Below, piece by piece: positions 18,193 through 25,940 of a stretch of DNA of 64,000 bases; the stretch's first letter is position 1, and each line of letters opens with the position of its first letter. The stretch is from an uncultured Eubacterium sp. Lineage in GTDB: Bacteria; Bacillota; Clostridia; Lachnospirales; Lachnospiraceae. The notes under the pieces are model-generated. The model had not been told where the DNA came from and made no database searches. It saw only the letters and a list, made by a program, of their open reading frames with translations. The DNA lies in assembly GCA_910584345.1 (NCBI GenBank), contig CAJTZX010000005.1:36745-100744 (forward strand), given 5' to 3'. Made by a program: the position numbers and the translations under genes.

Positions 18193-18202
18193 AATTCATA
18201 AG

Positions 18203-18275
18203 AGCGATAGACGGGGCTCGAACCCGCGGTCTCGACCTTGGCAAGGTCGCGCGTTACCAACTACGCCACTATCGC
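18203..18275 (-). tRNA. tRNA-Gly (anticodon GCC)
   Basis: The 73-nt minus-strand sequence folds as a cloverleaf. The acceptor stem is GCGATAG/CTATCGC with discriminator T. The D arm contains AGTTGGTAACGC, and the anticodon loop CTTGCCAAG gives GCC. The T arm contains GGTTCGAGCCC. The 3' CCA is not encoded. It reads GGC and GGU glycine codons. A consensus promoter and an intrinsic terminator flank it, so it is transcribed alone. Confidence 0.97.
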
Positions 18276-18312
18276 ATTTCGTATTTATTTATTCCTCGCG
18301 AACACAATAGAT

Positions 18313-18341
18313 ACTATAAACGAATATAAGAAAAATGTCAA
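18313..18341 (-). promoter_or_regulatory. promoter of tRNA-Gly
   Basis: On the minus strand a perfect TTGACA (18341-18336) and TATAGT (18318-18313) are separated by 17 bases, 38 bases before the tRNA 5' end. Confidence 0.9.
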
Positions 18342-18432
18342 TAGGAAAATGCAAAAAAAATTATTTTTTTTGAAACAGATTCAACTGCTACGTTTTTTCG
18401 TGTATAGTATTTAGTATTGTAGCATAGAAATT

Positions 18433-20442
18433 TTAAGTGTGCAGTATGGAAGCTGGAATTTCATTTGTGGGTGGGAAGCAGGTGTAATTTTTGCAAACAT
18501 AGTAGGTCGTTTTGTTATTTAACAGTCTGTATGATTCTGTTTCGTGTTCCGGTATTTCGATATCTGCATAAAGCGGCAGTTTGGATAAAATTTCTTTGGC
18601 AGATTCTTGAGGAGCGCATAGTACAGTAATCTTTTGCGGCGGATAGGCGGAATACAGCAGCGCAATCAGATACATACAATATCCTGCTGGATAATGTATG
18701 GCTTTTGAGGATAGGAATGCAAGCTGTGCGTCTGCGGCTTGTTTGAACATATCATTAGTGGTAAGCTGAGAGAGCCGTACGAGACAGTACGCCATGACGG
18801 AATTGCCGCTTGGGAGCGCACCGTCGTAGGTTTCTTTTGGCCGGGTGATTAATGTGCTGTTTTTGGGGCCGTATAAAAAGTATCCGCCGAAAGATTTGTC
18901 AGCGAATTGCTGCATGGCTTCCAGGCAGATGGATTGTGCGCCTGTAAGAAATGCAGGATTGCTTGTTGTATCGTATAGAGACAGCAGGGCCATTGTATCG
19001 TACGCGTAGTCATCTAAAAAGCCATGGGAAGAATGTTTATTGTTGCGATAGCTGACGTACAGCATGTTGTCTTTGGTAAGATGTTTTTCTATAAATGCCT
19101 GGGATTTTTTTGCTGCTTCCAGATAGCATTTTTTTCCGCTTACACGATATAAAGTGCAAAGAGCGCTTATCATAAGAGCGTTCCATGAAGTGAGTACTTT
19201 ATCATCTAAGTGTAGTTGTGCTCTATGCTTGCGGTATTCGTACAGCTGTTTTCTTTCTTCTTCAAATAAATCGATAGGGTAATCGTTATCATGATGAAGC
19301 AGATTTGGAATACTGCTGCCTTCAAAGTTCCCCTGATCGGTAATTCCGTAACAACTGCAGAAAGCGCTGCCTTTTGTGGGGCCAAGAATATGGATAATTT
19401 CTTTGCGAGTCCAAACATAATATTTTCCTTCGGCGCCGTCACTATCGGCGTCTTGTGCAGAAAAAAATTGCCCGTCAGCACCGGTCATCTCGCGAAAGAC
19501 GTAATCTGCTGTCTGCATGGCGATCGTGAGGAAAGAAGAATCGCCGGTAGCTTTGTAGGCAGAAGCATAGGTTAAGATGAATAATGCGTTGTCATAAAGC
19601 ATTTTTTCGAAATGGGGAACTAGAAAGTAATCGTCTGTGGAATAACGTGAAAAACCATAGCCGATCTGATCAAAAATGCCGCCTTTTCGCATTTGCTTTA
19701 AGGTCAATACGACCTGTTGTAAGGGTGTTTCTTCATGAAACAGCAGTGCATATAATAGAAGAAACAGCAGATTGTGCGGAAGAGGAAATTTTGGGGCTGA
19801 ACCAAAACCGCCGTTTTTAGAATCAAAATCTCGTTCAAAAATGGTAACGGCTTGCTGTAAAATACCGGAATCGATAATCTGCTGCAGCGCATGGTCATCT
19901 GATTTAGCAGACGAATTGCGAGTAATATCAATGGGAACATCTGAATTTTTCAAAAGGGCAGATAAAATATGATCCGCGGATGCAAGCAGGCTTGAACGTT
20001 GTTCATTCCACTGTTTTACGATTGTAAGAAGCAATTCTTGAAAGCCGATCATACCATGACGGGATACAGGCGGAAAATAGGTGCCAGCAAAGAAAGGCTT
20101 TTGATCGGCAGTCATAAATATACTCATTGGCCATCCGCCGCTTCCGGTAAATGCCTGGCAGACAGACATATATACGGCGTCAATGTCGGGCCGTTCTTCG
20201 CGGTCTACTTTTATAGATATGAAGTGTTCGTTTAATAGATCTGCAATTTCTTTGTTTTCAAAGCTTTCATGTGCCATAACGTGACACCAGTGGCATGTGC
20301 TGTATCCGATGCTCAAAAAAATTGGTTTTGCATTTTGGGCGGCCAGTTCAAATGCCTGTTTGCACCAAGGAAACCAATTTACAGGGTTATTGGAATGCTG
20401 CAGCAGATAAGGACTGCTTTCATTATTCAATCTGTTTTTCAT
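18433..20442 (-). CDS. thioredoxin-fold / DUF255 protein (YyaL family)
   Basis: This 669-residue protein starts MKNRLNNESSPYLLQHSNNPVNW, the standard opening of the DUF255 (YyaL/spermatogenesis-associated 20) family. The N-terminal thioredoxin-like domain has the STCHWCHVM redox-type motif and DREERPDID; the remainder is an (alpha/alpha)6 barrel like N-acylglucosamine epimerases (DDKVLTSWNALMI, YDGALPSGNSVMAY). The biochemical role of the family is not settled. The start is the ATG at 20442: GGAGGAAAA directly precedes it, and the earlier ATG (20457) lies upstream of that ribosome site. It has no partner genes and is transcribed toward the tRNA. Confidence 0.9.
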   Translation of the reverse strand: MKNRLNNESSPYLLQHSNNPVNWFPWCKQAFELAAQNAKPIFLSIGYSTCHWCHVMAHESFENKEIADLLNEHFISIKVDREERPDIDAVYMSVCQAFTGSGGWPMSIFMTADQKPFFAGTYFPPVSRHGMIGFQELLLTIVKQWNEQRSSLLASADHILSALLKNSDVPIDITRNSSAKSDDHALQQIIDSGILQQAVTIFERDFDSKNGGFGSAPKFPLPHNLLFLLLYALLFHEETPLQQVVLTLKQMRKGGIFDQIGYGFSRYSTDDYFLVPHFEKMLYDNALFILTYASAYKATGDSSFLTIAMQTADYVFREMTGADGQFFSAQDADSDGAEGKYYVWTRKEIIHILGPTKGSAFCSCYGITDQGNFEGSSIPNLLHHDNDYPIDLFEEERKQLYEYRKHRAQLHLDDKVLTSWNALMISALCTLYRVSGKKCYLEAAKKSQAFIEKHLTKDNMLYVSYRNNKHSSHGFLDDYAYDTMALLSLYDTTSNPAFLTGAQSICLEAMQQFADKSFGGYFLYGPKNSTLITRPKETYDGALPSGNSVMAYCLVRLSQLTTNDMFKQAADAQLAFLSSKAIHYPAGYCMYLIALLYSAYPPQKITVLCAPQESAKEILSKLPLYADIEIPEHETESYRLLNNKTTYYVCKNYTCFPPTNEIPASILHT

Positions 20443-20678
20443 TTTTCCTCCAATCAATGAAATAGATAGTCGATAATTTTATACTACTAAATACGTTTGC
20501 AAATGTGATCTTGTATTAGCTTGATAAGGATTTTATATATTTTGTGCATGATGCAGTTCATTTTATACGTTTTAAATTAATTTTTTTGTAAAATTCTTAT
20601 AAAATGTAAAGATATAGTGGCTAAGATGACAAAAACAGGGTATACTATTACTAAAAAGTATTATAGGAGGATACGATT

Positions 20679-20918
20679 ATGTATACTATTGAATTCACAA
20701 CTAAGAGAAATATTTCAGAAAGACTGAAAAATTTATTAAAGAAGGCGTTGCAGGATGCAGATCCAGAAGCTACTTGTCAGGTTGACCATGCGACATGCAC
20801 GATCAGCGGCGCAAAAGCAAGTCCTGAGCAATTGTCTTATTTGCTTGGCATAGCGATTGGTGGCAGGAGGTCTAATGAAATTATGAAGATGACGTTATCG
20901 TATGAAAAACTTCAGTAA
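20679..20918 (+). CDS. small conserved protein, function unknown
   Basis: This 79-residue soluble protein (MYTIEFTTKRNISERLKNLL...) has a TAGGAGG site eight bases before the ATG, which supports real translation. It reads as a beta-alpha-beta fold with two cysteines, and a predicted helix ASPEQLSYLLGIAIGG. I do not recognise a family. A TATACT box at 20641-20646 lies just upstream but has no convincing -35. The next gene has its own promoter. Confidence 0.7.
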   Translation: MYTIEFTTKRNISERLKNLLKKALQDADPEATCQVDHATCTISGAKASPEQLSYLLGIAIGGRRSNEIMKMTLSYEKLQ

Positions 20919-20941
20919 GCTTTCACGCAGATGAATACCGT

Positions 20942-20970
20942 TTGACTATTTTGTTGAAAAAGGTTATAGT
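20942..20970 (+). promoter_or_regulatory. promoter of the DUF6465-like gene
   Basis: TTGACT (20942-20947) and TATAGT (20965-20970) are 17 bases apart and lie 31 bases before the start codon at 21002. Confidence 0.8.
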
Positions 20971-21001
20971 AATTGAAAGTAAACAAAAGGAGGATCATGC
21001 G

Positions 21002-21289
21002 ATGAAAGGAAAATCAAAGAGGCCATCTGCAAAAAATAATACAGTATCTCAGAATACGATTAGCGCACCGTCTGTAAAGGAAGAACCGGCAGAAGAGATC
21101 GTTCTGCAATTTGGTGAAAATGAGGTGTCTGTGTCGGCCATTTCTGATAAGGTAAAGCAAAACTATAAAGAATGCGGCAATGAATCGGAGCTGAAAGATA
21201 TTAAAATCTACATAAAACCGGAAGATAATAAGGCATACTATGTTATCAATGGAGATATCGAAGGAAATGTTGATTTAGTGTCCGATTAA
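21002..21289 (+). CDS. DUF6465-like small protein
   Basis: This 95-residue protein has a basic, disordered N-terminus (MKGKSKRPSAKNNTVSQ) and a compact C-terminal domain with the pattern VLQFGENEVSV...IKIYIKPEDNKAYYVINGDIEGNVDL, which I recognise as the DUF6465 family of Clostridia. Its function is unknown; the basic tail could contact nucleic acid. AAAGGAGGATC sets the ATG at 21002, directly downstream of a good promoter; an open frame above it spans the promoter and is not coding. A long hairpin follows the stop codon. Confidence 0.8.
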   Translation: MKGKSKRPSAKNNTVSQNTISAPSVKEEPAEEIVLQFGENEVSVSAISDKVKQNYKECGNESELKDIKIYIKPEDNKAYYVINGDIEGNVDLVSD

Positions 21290-21325
21290 TGGGACAAGCT
21301 GTATTTTCATGGAACAAAGTCTTTT

Positions 21326-21363
21326 TATATCATAGGAAATTATTTCTGATTTCCTATGATATA
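21326..21363 (+). terminator. 15-bp hairpin after the DUF6465-like gene, possible terminator
   Basis: The arms at 21326-21340 and 21349-21363 are exact reverse complements (core ATCATAGGAAAT) around an eight-base loop. The sequence after it is A-rich with few T residues, so termination would be inefficient; it may be an mRNA 3' stabiliser. Confidence 0.5.
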
Positions 21364-21403
21364 AATCTTATAAGTGATAAATCTAATAAATAATAAATCT
21401 AAT

Positions 21404-21448
21404 AAATCAAATAAATATAAAATCAAATAAATATAAAATCAAATAAAA
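21404..21448 (+). repeat. 16-bp direct repeats, AT-rich
   Basis: AAATCAAATAAATATA occurs at 21404-21419 and 21420-21435, followed by a 13-base partial copy. Units abut without spacers, so this is a simple tandem repeat. Confidence 0.85.
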
Positions 21449-21549
21449 AAACAATATAATTAAAAGAAATTTTGAGCAATATTCCCTCTTTCATGAATCA
21501 CAAATACAAATCATTTACGTAAAAAGGCGCTTGCATGGCTGTTTTTGTA

Positions 21550-21578
21550 TCAGTTTCATGGGTTATCTAAACGGTTAC
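21550..21578 (-). repeat. dispersed hairpin element, copy 1
   Basis: The minus strand matches the hairpin at 58727-58768 in about 23 of 28 positions (core GTTTAGATAACCCATGAAAC). This copy has only a short GTTT/AAAC stem left. Confidence 0.6.
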
Positions 21579-21618
21579 CTGTTTTTGTTTTGACTACAGT
21601 GAAAGATTTCTTTTTTGG

Positions 21619-21647
21619 TTGTAAAAAATGGCTGGCTTCGTTATACT
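21619..21647 (+). promoter_or_regulatory. candidate promoter for the gene at 21688
   Basis: TTGTAA (21619-21624) and TATACT (21642-21647) are 17 bases apart, 40 bases before the start codon. Confidence 0.6.
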
Positions 21648-21687
21648 ATATTATAAAAAATTCAACAGAAAAATACAGGAGAAAAAA

Positions 21688-22062
21688 ATGGACGAATTAA
21701 TTACAGAAAAAGAGCTGGTTCGTTTCAGCCAGGCGGATGCCGATGCGCTAGATCATATTTTTGAACGTAATATGAATGAATATGAGATTAACTGGGAAGC
21801 TGCGGAGATAGGTAATCTTCCCGTATTGGCACATTATTATGTGAAAGGCGAGGATATGCATTATTATGTGTTGGCACGTGTGCATGATGAAGAGGACGAT
21901 TTGTTGACTTGTGTGAATGTGAATCACGGTGTCAAGCAATTGATTTTGTTTCCGGTGAGAATGTTTAACGGTGCGGTATTGGACGAAAAGACGCAGGAAC
22001 ATGCGTTTGCAGAAGAAAAGCTATTTGGAAATGTATGCTTAAAAGATGTGTGGAAATGTTAA
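21688..22062 (+). CDS. acidic protein of unknown function
   Basis: This 124-residue soluble protein is strongly acidic (MDELITEKELVRFSQADADALDHIFERNMNE by composition; AFAEEKLFGNVCLKDVWKC at the end) and has no recognisable motif. CAGGAG lies nine bases before the ATG at 21688; the frame continues 20 codons upstream, but through the promoter. It lies 55 bp before nfo and may be cotranscribed with it. Confidence 0.7.
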   Translation: MDELITEKELVRFSQADADALDHIFERNMNEYEINWEAAEIGNLPVLAHYYVKGEDMHYYVLARVHDEEDDLLTCVNVNHGVKQLILFPVRMFNGAVLDEKTQEHAFAEEKLFGNVCLKDVWKC

Positions 22063-22117
22063 AATCATGAGATGGTGGTAATAGGATCCTGAGTAAAAAA
22101 GAAAAGAGGTTTTGTTT

Positions 22118-22975
22118 ATGATGAAAATCGGTTCGCATGTTGGAATGAGCGGCAAAGATATGTTTTTAAATTCTGTAAAAGAGGCGGTTGGCTATGGTGC
22201 AAATACATTTATGGTGTATACCGGAGCTCCTCAAAATACACGCCGCAAAGAAATCAAGGACTTAAATATTGAAGCGGCACATGAATATATGAAAACACAT
22301 GGTATCGACAGCTTTGTTGTTCATGCGCCTTATATTATTAATCTTGGAAATTCTGTAAAGCCGGAGACATACGAGCTTGCAGTAGAATTTCTTGCAACAG
22401 AACTGGAGCGTACGCTGGCGATGGGCAGCAATATTTTAATTTTGCATCCGGGTGCTCATGTAGGGGCGGGCGTAGAGGCAGGCACAGCGCAGATTATCAA
22501 AGGGCTGAATGAGGTATTGACGAAAGATACCAAATGTCTGATTGCGTTAGAAACGATGGCAGGAAAAGGTACAGAAATTGGAAGGACATTTGAAGAACTG
22601 GCAGCTATCTATGATGGTGTCGTATACAACGACAAGCTGCGTGTCTGCTTTGATACTTGCCATACACATGACAGCGGATATGATATTGTCCATGATTTTG
22701 ACGGAGTGATCGATCATTTTGACAAAGTGATTGGGAAAGACCAGATCGCAGTGTTTCATATCAATGACAGTAAAAATACCTGTGGTGCGTCAAAAGACCG
22801 TCATGCAAATATCGGAGATGGAGAGATTGGTTTTGATGCGATATATAAGATCGTTCATCATCCAGATTTTGCTGATATTCCTAAAATACTGGAAACGCCA
22901 TATCTTGTGGATCCGCAAGATGCGAAGAAGAAATATCCGCCTTACAAAGAAGAGATTGAAAGGCTTAGGAAATAA
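22118..22975 (+). CDS. nfo: endonuclease IV (AP endonuclease)
   Basis: This 285-residue TIM-barrel enzyme cuts the backbone 5' to abasic sites in base excision repair. Zn ligands are visible in family motifs: FVVHAPYIINLG, ILHPGAHVG, ALETMAGKGTEIG, CFDTCHTHDSGYD, VFHINDSKNTCGASKDRHANIGDG and ILETP. It starts MMKIGSHVGMSG; the ATG at 22118 is chosen because AGAGG sits eight bases upstream, whereas the earlier TTG at 22112 is only two bases from it. The PBP gene follows after 30 bp. Confidence 0.96.
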   Translation: MMKIGSHVGMSGKDMFLNSVKEAVGYGANTFMVYTGAPQNTRRKEIKDLNIEAAHEYMKTHGIDSFVVHAPYIINLGNSVKPETYELAVEFLATELERTLAMGSNILILHPGAHVGAGVEAGTAQIIKGLNEVLTKDTKCLIALETMAGKGTEIGRTFEELAAIYDGVVYNDKLRVCFDTCHTHDSGYDIVHDFDGVIDHFDKVIGKDQIAVFHINDSKNTCGASKDRHANIGDGEIGFDAIYKIVHHPDFADIPKILETPYLVDPQDAKKKYPPYKEEIERLRK

Positions 22976-23005
22976 GATTCGAAGCAGGATACAGGGGGTC
23001 AGACG

Positions 23006-25105
23006 ATGGGAAAAAAGAAGAAAGAAAAGCAGAAGCGTCAGTCTATGCTAGGACAGGTGAAAAAAGCGCATCAAAAGACAGGGGAATCGAAGGGAAATTA
23101 TGGATTTCAGCTGATGGGAGCTTTTTTCTGCGATTTTTTTTACTATTTGTGGCATATTTTCAAATGGTTTGTTTTGACCGGATTGATTTTAACAGCGGTA
23201 GTAGCGATTGTCTTATTTGCGCGTTATGGGGACGATTACCGCTCTTTTGCAAAAGAAGCGGATGAGATTGTGGCAAACAGCAAGGCAGAAGATTTTCGTA
23301 TGGATGAGATTACGTATATTTATGGAGCGGATGGTTCACAGCTGGCGGAGTTGTCCTCAGGAAACGGAAAATCCAGTTATTTAAAATATCAGGAAATCCC
23401 AAAACATGCGGTCAATGCATTTATAGCTATAGAAGACCGCAGCTATTGGAGAAATATTGGGATTGATATGAAAGGGATTATACGTGTGGGACTGGATTTT
23501 GTAATGTCTAGAGGAGATAATATGGCAGGCGCCAGTACGATTACGCAGCAGTTGTCTCGTACCGTCTATTTGACAAGAGAACGGTCTATCATACGAAAGA
23601 TCAAAGAAATGATGGTATCTATTCGGCTGACACGAAAGTACAGTAAGCAGGATATTATGGAGTTTTATATTAATACGGCATGTTTCAGCAATGGCATTTA
23701 TGGTCTGGAAGCAGCATCAAAAGCATATTTTGGAAAGAGTGCGTCGGAGCTGTCATTGTCACAGATCGCTTATTTGTGTGCGATACCAAACCGGCCGGAA
23801 TATTTTAATCCCTATAAACATCCGAAGCGGGCAGTAGAGCGCAGAGATAAAATTTTGAAAGATATGTATGAAGAAGGATATATATCGAAAAGCGCTTATA
23901 CGGAAGCATGTAAGGAAAAGATGAAAGTGGAAAAGCAGGTGGCTGAATTTAACAATTATGAGACGACGTATGCCGTATACTGTGCGGTAGAATATTTGAT
24001 GAAGCTGCATGGATTTGACTTCCGCTATCATTTCAGTGACAAAGCAGATTATAAAGCATATCAGGAATCATATGAGACTGCGTACAATTTGGAGAAAACA
24101 AATTTATATGCAAAAGGCTATACGGTAACGACCAGCCTGCGATCCGATGCACAGCGCGCGATGCAGCAGGCGTTGGACAATAATCTGGCATTTGCTACAC
24201 AAACGAATCCGGAGACAAATGTATATGAGCTGCAGGGAGCAGTTACGGCGATTGACAATACGACCGGAAAAGTAATTGCACTTGTCGGCGGTCGTTCCCA
24301 AGAAAATCTGAATAATGTATACAGCTTAAACCGCGCTTATCAAAGTTACCGCCAGCCAGGAAGCACATTTAAGCCGCTGGCCGTTTATACACCGGCGCTG
24401 ATGTTCGGCTATACGCCGGAGACGACGGTATATGATATTGATGTTAAAACGGCTCAGCAGCCAGGAGTAGACATTTCTGCCTTAAGAGGAACTGCAATGT
24501 CATTGCGCAGCGCGGTTGAACAGAGTAAAAATGGTGTGGCATATTCTGTGTTTTATGACATAAAACCGTCTTATGGGCTGGATTTTATTTCAGATATGAA
24601 GTTTGATAAAATCGTGCCGCAGGATTATACATTGTCAGCTGCATTGGGCGGGCTGACGTATGGAGCAACAACGGTGCAGATGGCAAGTGGGTATTGTACG
24701 CTTGCAAACCAGGGAGAATATCGGGATCCGACTTGCATTGTGTCATTAAAGGACAGCGATGGCAAGGAACTCTACGAAGAAGAAAAACCCAAACAAGTAT
24801 ATGATGCAAGTGCATGTTCGGTAATGCTTGACATTTTAAAAGGTGTACTGACCGTTGGAACTGCAAAAAGTATGAAATGGAGCGAGTCTTCCGCACTTCC
24901 GGCAGCAGGCAAGACCGGTACGACAAATGGAAGCAAAGACGGGTGGTTTTGCGGAGTAACGCCGTACTATACGATCTCGGTCTGGGTCGGCTATGATACG
25001 CCAAAGACGCTGGATAGTCTGTATGGTGGGACATATCCGGCAGGAGTATGGAAAGATGCAATGCTGTATCTGACACAGGGTACAGGGGTGATTGACTTTA
25101 ATTAA
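23006..25105 (+). CDS. class A penicillin-binding protein (PBP1A type)
   Basis: This 699-residue bifunctional enzyme has a basic cytoplasmic tail (MGKKKKEKQKRQ) and a membrane anchor at about residues 45-75. A GT51 transglycosylase domain follows, with Glu143 in IAIEDRSYWRN and GASTITQQLSR. The transpeptidase domain carries Ser453 in GSTFKP, Ser507 in the SKN motif and Lys636 in GKTGTT. It polymerises lipid II and crosslinks glycan strands outside the membrane. Lys in the middle of the SxN box is acceptable. The ATG follows AGGGGG. It ends shortly after the transpeptidase domain, with no C-terminal extension. Confidence 0.95.
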   Translation: MGKKKKEKQKRQSMLGQVKKAHQKTGESKGNYGFQLMGAFFCDFFYYLWHIFKWFVLTGLILTAVVAIVLFARYGDDYRSFAKEADEIVANSKAEDFRMDEITYIYGADGSQLAELSSGNGKSSYLKYQEIPKHAVNAFIAIEDRSYWRNIGIDMKGIIRVGLDFVMSRGDNMAGASTITQQLSRTVYLTRERSIIRKIKEMMVSIRLTRKYSKQDIMEFYINTACFSNGIYGLEAASKAYFGKSASELSLSQIAYLCAIPNRPEYFNPYKHPKRAVERRDKILKDMYEEGYISKSAYTEACKEKMKVEKQVAEFNNYETTYAVYCAVEYLMKLHGFDFRYHFSDKADYKAYQESYETAYNLEKTNLYAKGYTVTTSLRSDAQRAMQQALDNNLAFATQTNPETNVYELQGAVTAIDNTTGKVIALVGGRSQENLNNVYSLNRAYQSYRQPGSTFKPLAVYTPALMFGYTPETTVYDIDVKTAQQPGVDISALRGTAMSLRSAVEQSKNGVAYSVFYDIKPSYGLDFISDMKFDKIVPQDYTLSAALGGLTYGATTVQMASGYCTLANQGEYRDPTCIVSLKDSDGKELYEEEKPKQVYDASACSVMLDILKGVLTVGTAKSMKWSESSALPAAGKTGTTNGSKDGWFCGVTPYYTISVWVGYDTPKTLDSLYGGTYPAGVWKDAMLYLTQGTGVIDFN

Positions 25106-25133
25106 ACAGTTCCATAGGTTATCTGAACAGTAC
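25106..25133 (-). repeat. dispersed hairpin element, copy 2
   Basis: On the minus strand the core GTTCAGATAACCTATGGAAC matches the copy at 58727-58768 at about 20 of 23 positions. GTTC/GAAC remains complementary. It starts right after the PBP stop codon. Confidence 0.65.
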
Positions 25134-25159
25134 GGCTTTATAAAAAACAGTTACATTGC

Positions 25160-25189
25160 ATTGGAAAGTAGCTTGCACATCTTTCCAAT
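25160..25189 (+). terminator. weak hairpin between the PBP gene and thrH
   Basis: ATTGGAAAG (25160-25168) pairs perfectly with CTTTCCAAT (25181-25189) around a 12-base loop. Only TTATG follows, so termination is uncertain. Confidence 0.4.
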
Positions 25190-25257
25190 TTATGTCAAAA
25201 TAGAGAAGCAGCTTTTTTTATGGAAGCAGCAAATCAGATGATGATGGAGGTAGCAAA

Positions 25258-25872
25258 ATGTATATCACATGTTTAGATCTAGAAGGCGTACTTGTTCCGG
25301 AAATTTGGATTGCGTTTGCAAAAGCAACCGGTATTCCTGAATTAGAGAAAACGACAAGAGATGAGCCGGATTATGATAAGCTGATGAAGGGACGTCTGGA
25401 AATATTGAAAGACCATGGTCTTGGCTTAACGGAAATTCAGGATACGATTGCAAAGATCGAGCCGCTTGCAGGCGCAAAGGAGTTTTTAGATGAACTGCGG
25501 TCGATGACGCAGGTCATTATTATTAGTGATACGTTTGAACAGTTTGCAAAGCCATTAATGAAAAAGCTTGGCTGGCCGACGATTTTTTGCAATAGCCTTG
25601 AAGTCGGAGCGAACGGACAGATTACTGGCTATCAAATGCGCGTGGAAAGCTCAAAATACACGACGGTAAAAGCGCTGCAGTCGATTGGGTACGATACGAT
25701 TGCCAGTGGGGACAGCTATAATGATCTGGGAATGATTCAGGCGAGCCAGGCTGGGTTTTTGTTTAAAAGTACGGAGCAGATCAAAGCAGATTATCCGCAG
25801 TTTCCGGCATATGAGACATATGAAGAGCTGCTTGGAGCCATTCGGGCGATTGTGCAGGAAGAACCAACATGA
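25258..25872 (+). CDS. thrH: ThrH-type phosphoserine phosphatase / homoserine phosphotransferase
   Basis: This 204-residue HAD-superfamily protein opens with MYITCLDLEGVLVPEIWIAFA, the diagnostic start of ThrH, in which the second acidic residue of motif I is Glu. Later motifs are IIISDTF (motif II), a central Lys (SSKYTTVKAL) and GDSYNDLGM (motif IV, Mg binding). Characterised ThrH dephosphorylates phosphoserine and can move the phosphate to homoserine, linking serine and threonine synthesis. GGAGG precedes the ATG. No serine or threonine genes are adjacent, so the physiological role here is inferred only from family. Confidence 0.9.
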   Translation: MYITCLDLEGVLVPEIWIAFAKATGIPELEKTTRDEPDYDKLMKGRLEILKDHGLGLTEIQDTIAKIEPLAGAKEFLDELRSMTQVIIISDTFEQFAKPLMKKLGWPTIFCNSLEVGANGQITGYQMRVESSKYTTVKALQSIGYDTIASGDSYNDLGMIQASQAGFLFKSTEQIKADYPQFPAYETYEELLGAIRAIVQEEPT

Positions 25873-25940
25873 CTTTCGAATGCCATCTGGATGAAAACAG
25901 AATATGGGTGAAATAAAACGCAGAAAGGAAGTGAATCCGA

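Larger units (their letters stand above)
21290..21687. other. 398-bp AT-rich intergenic region with hairpin, repeats and promoter
   Basis: No gene is seen here. In order it holds a perfect 15-bp inverted repeat (21326-21340 with 21349-21363) without a following T-run, direct repeats of 16 bp (21404-21448), one copy of a dispersed hairpin element (21550-21578), and a promoter for the next gene (21619-21647). Confidence 0.75.

Noticed and set aside
20443..20457. earlier ATG for the DUF255 gene
   Set aside because: The five extra codons consist of the ribosome site itself (GGAGGAAAA).
21404..21448. CRISPR-like short direct repeats
   Set aside because: Units abut directly without spacers and are simple AT-rich sequence.
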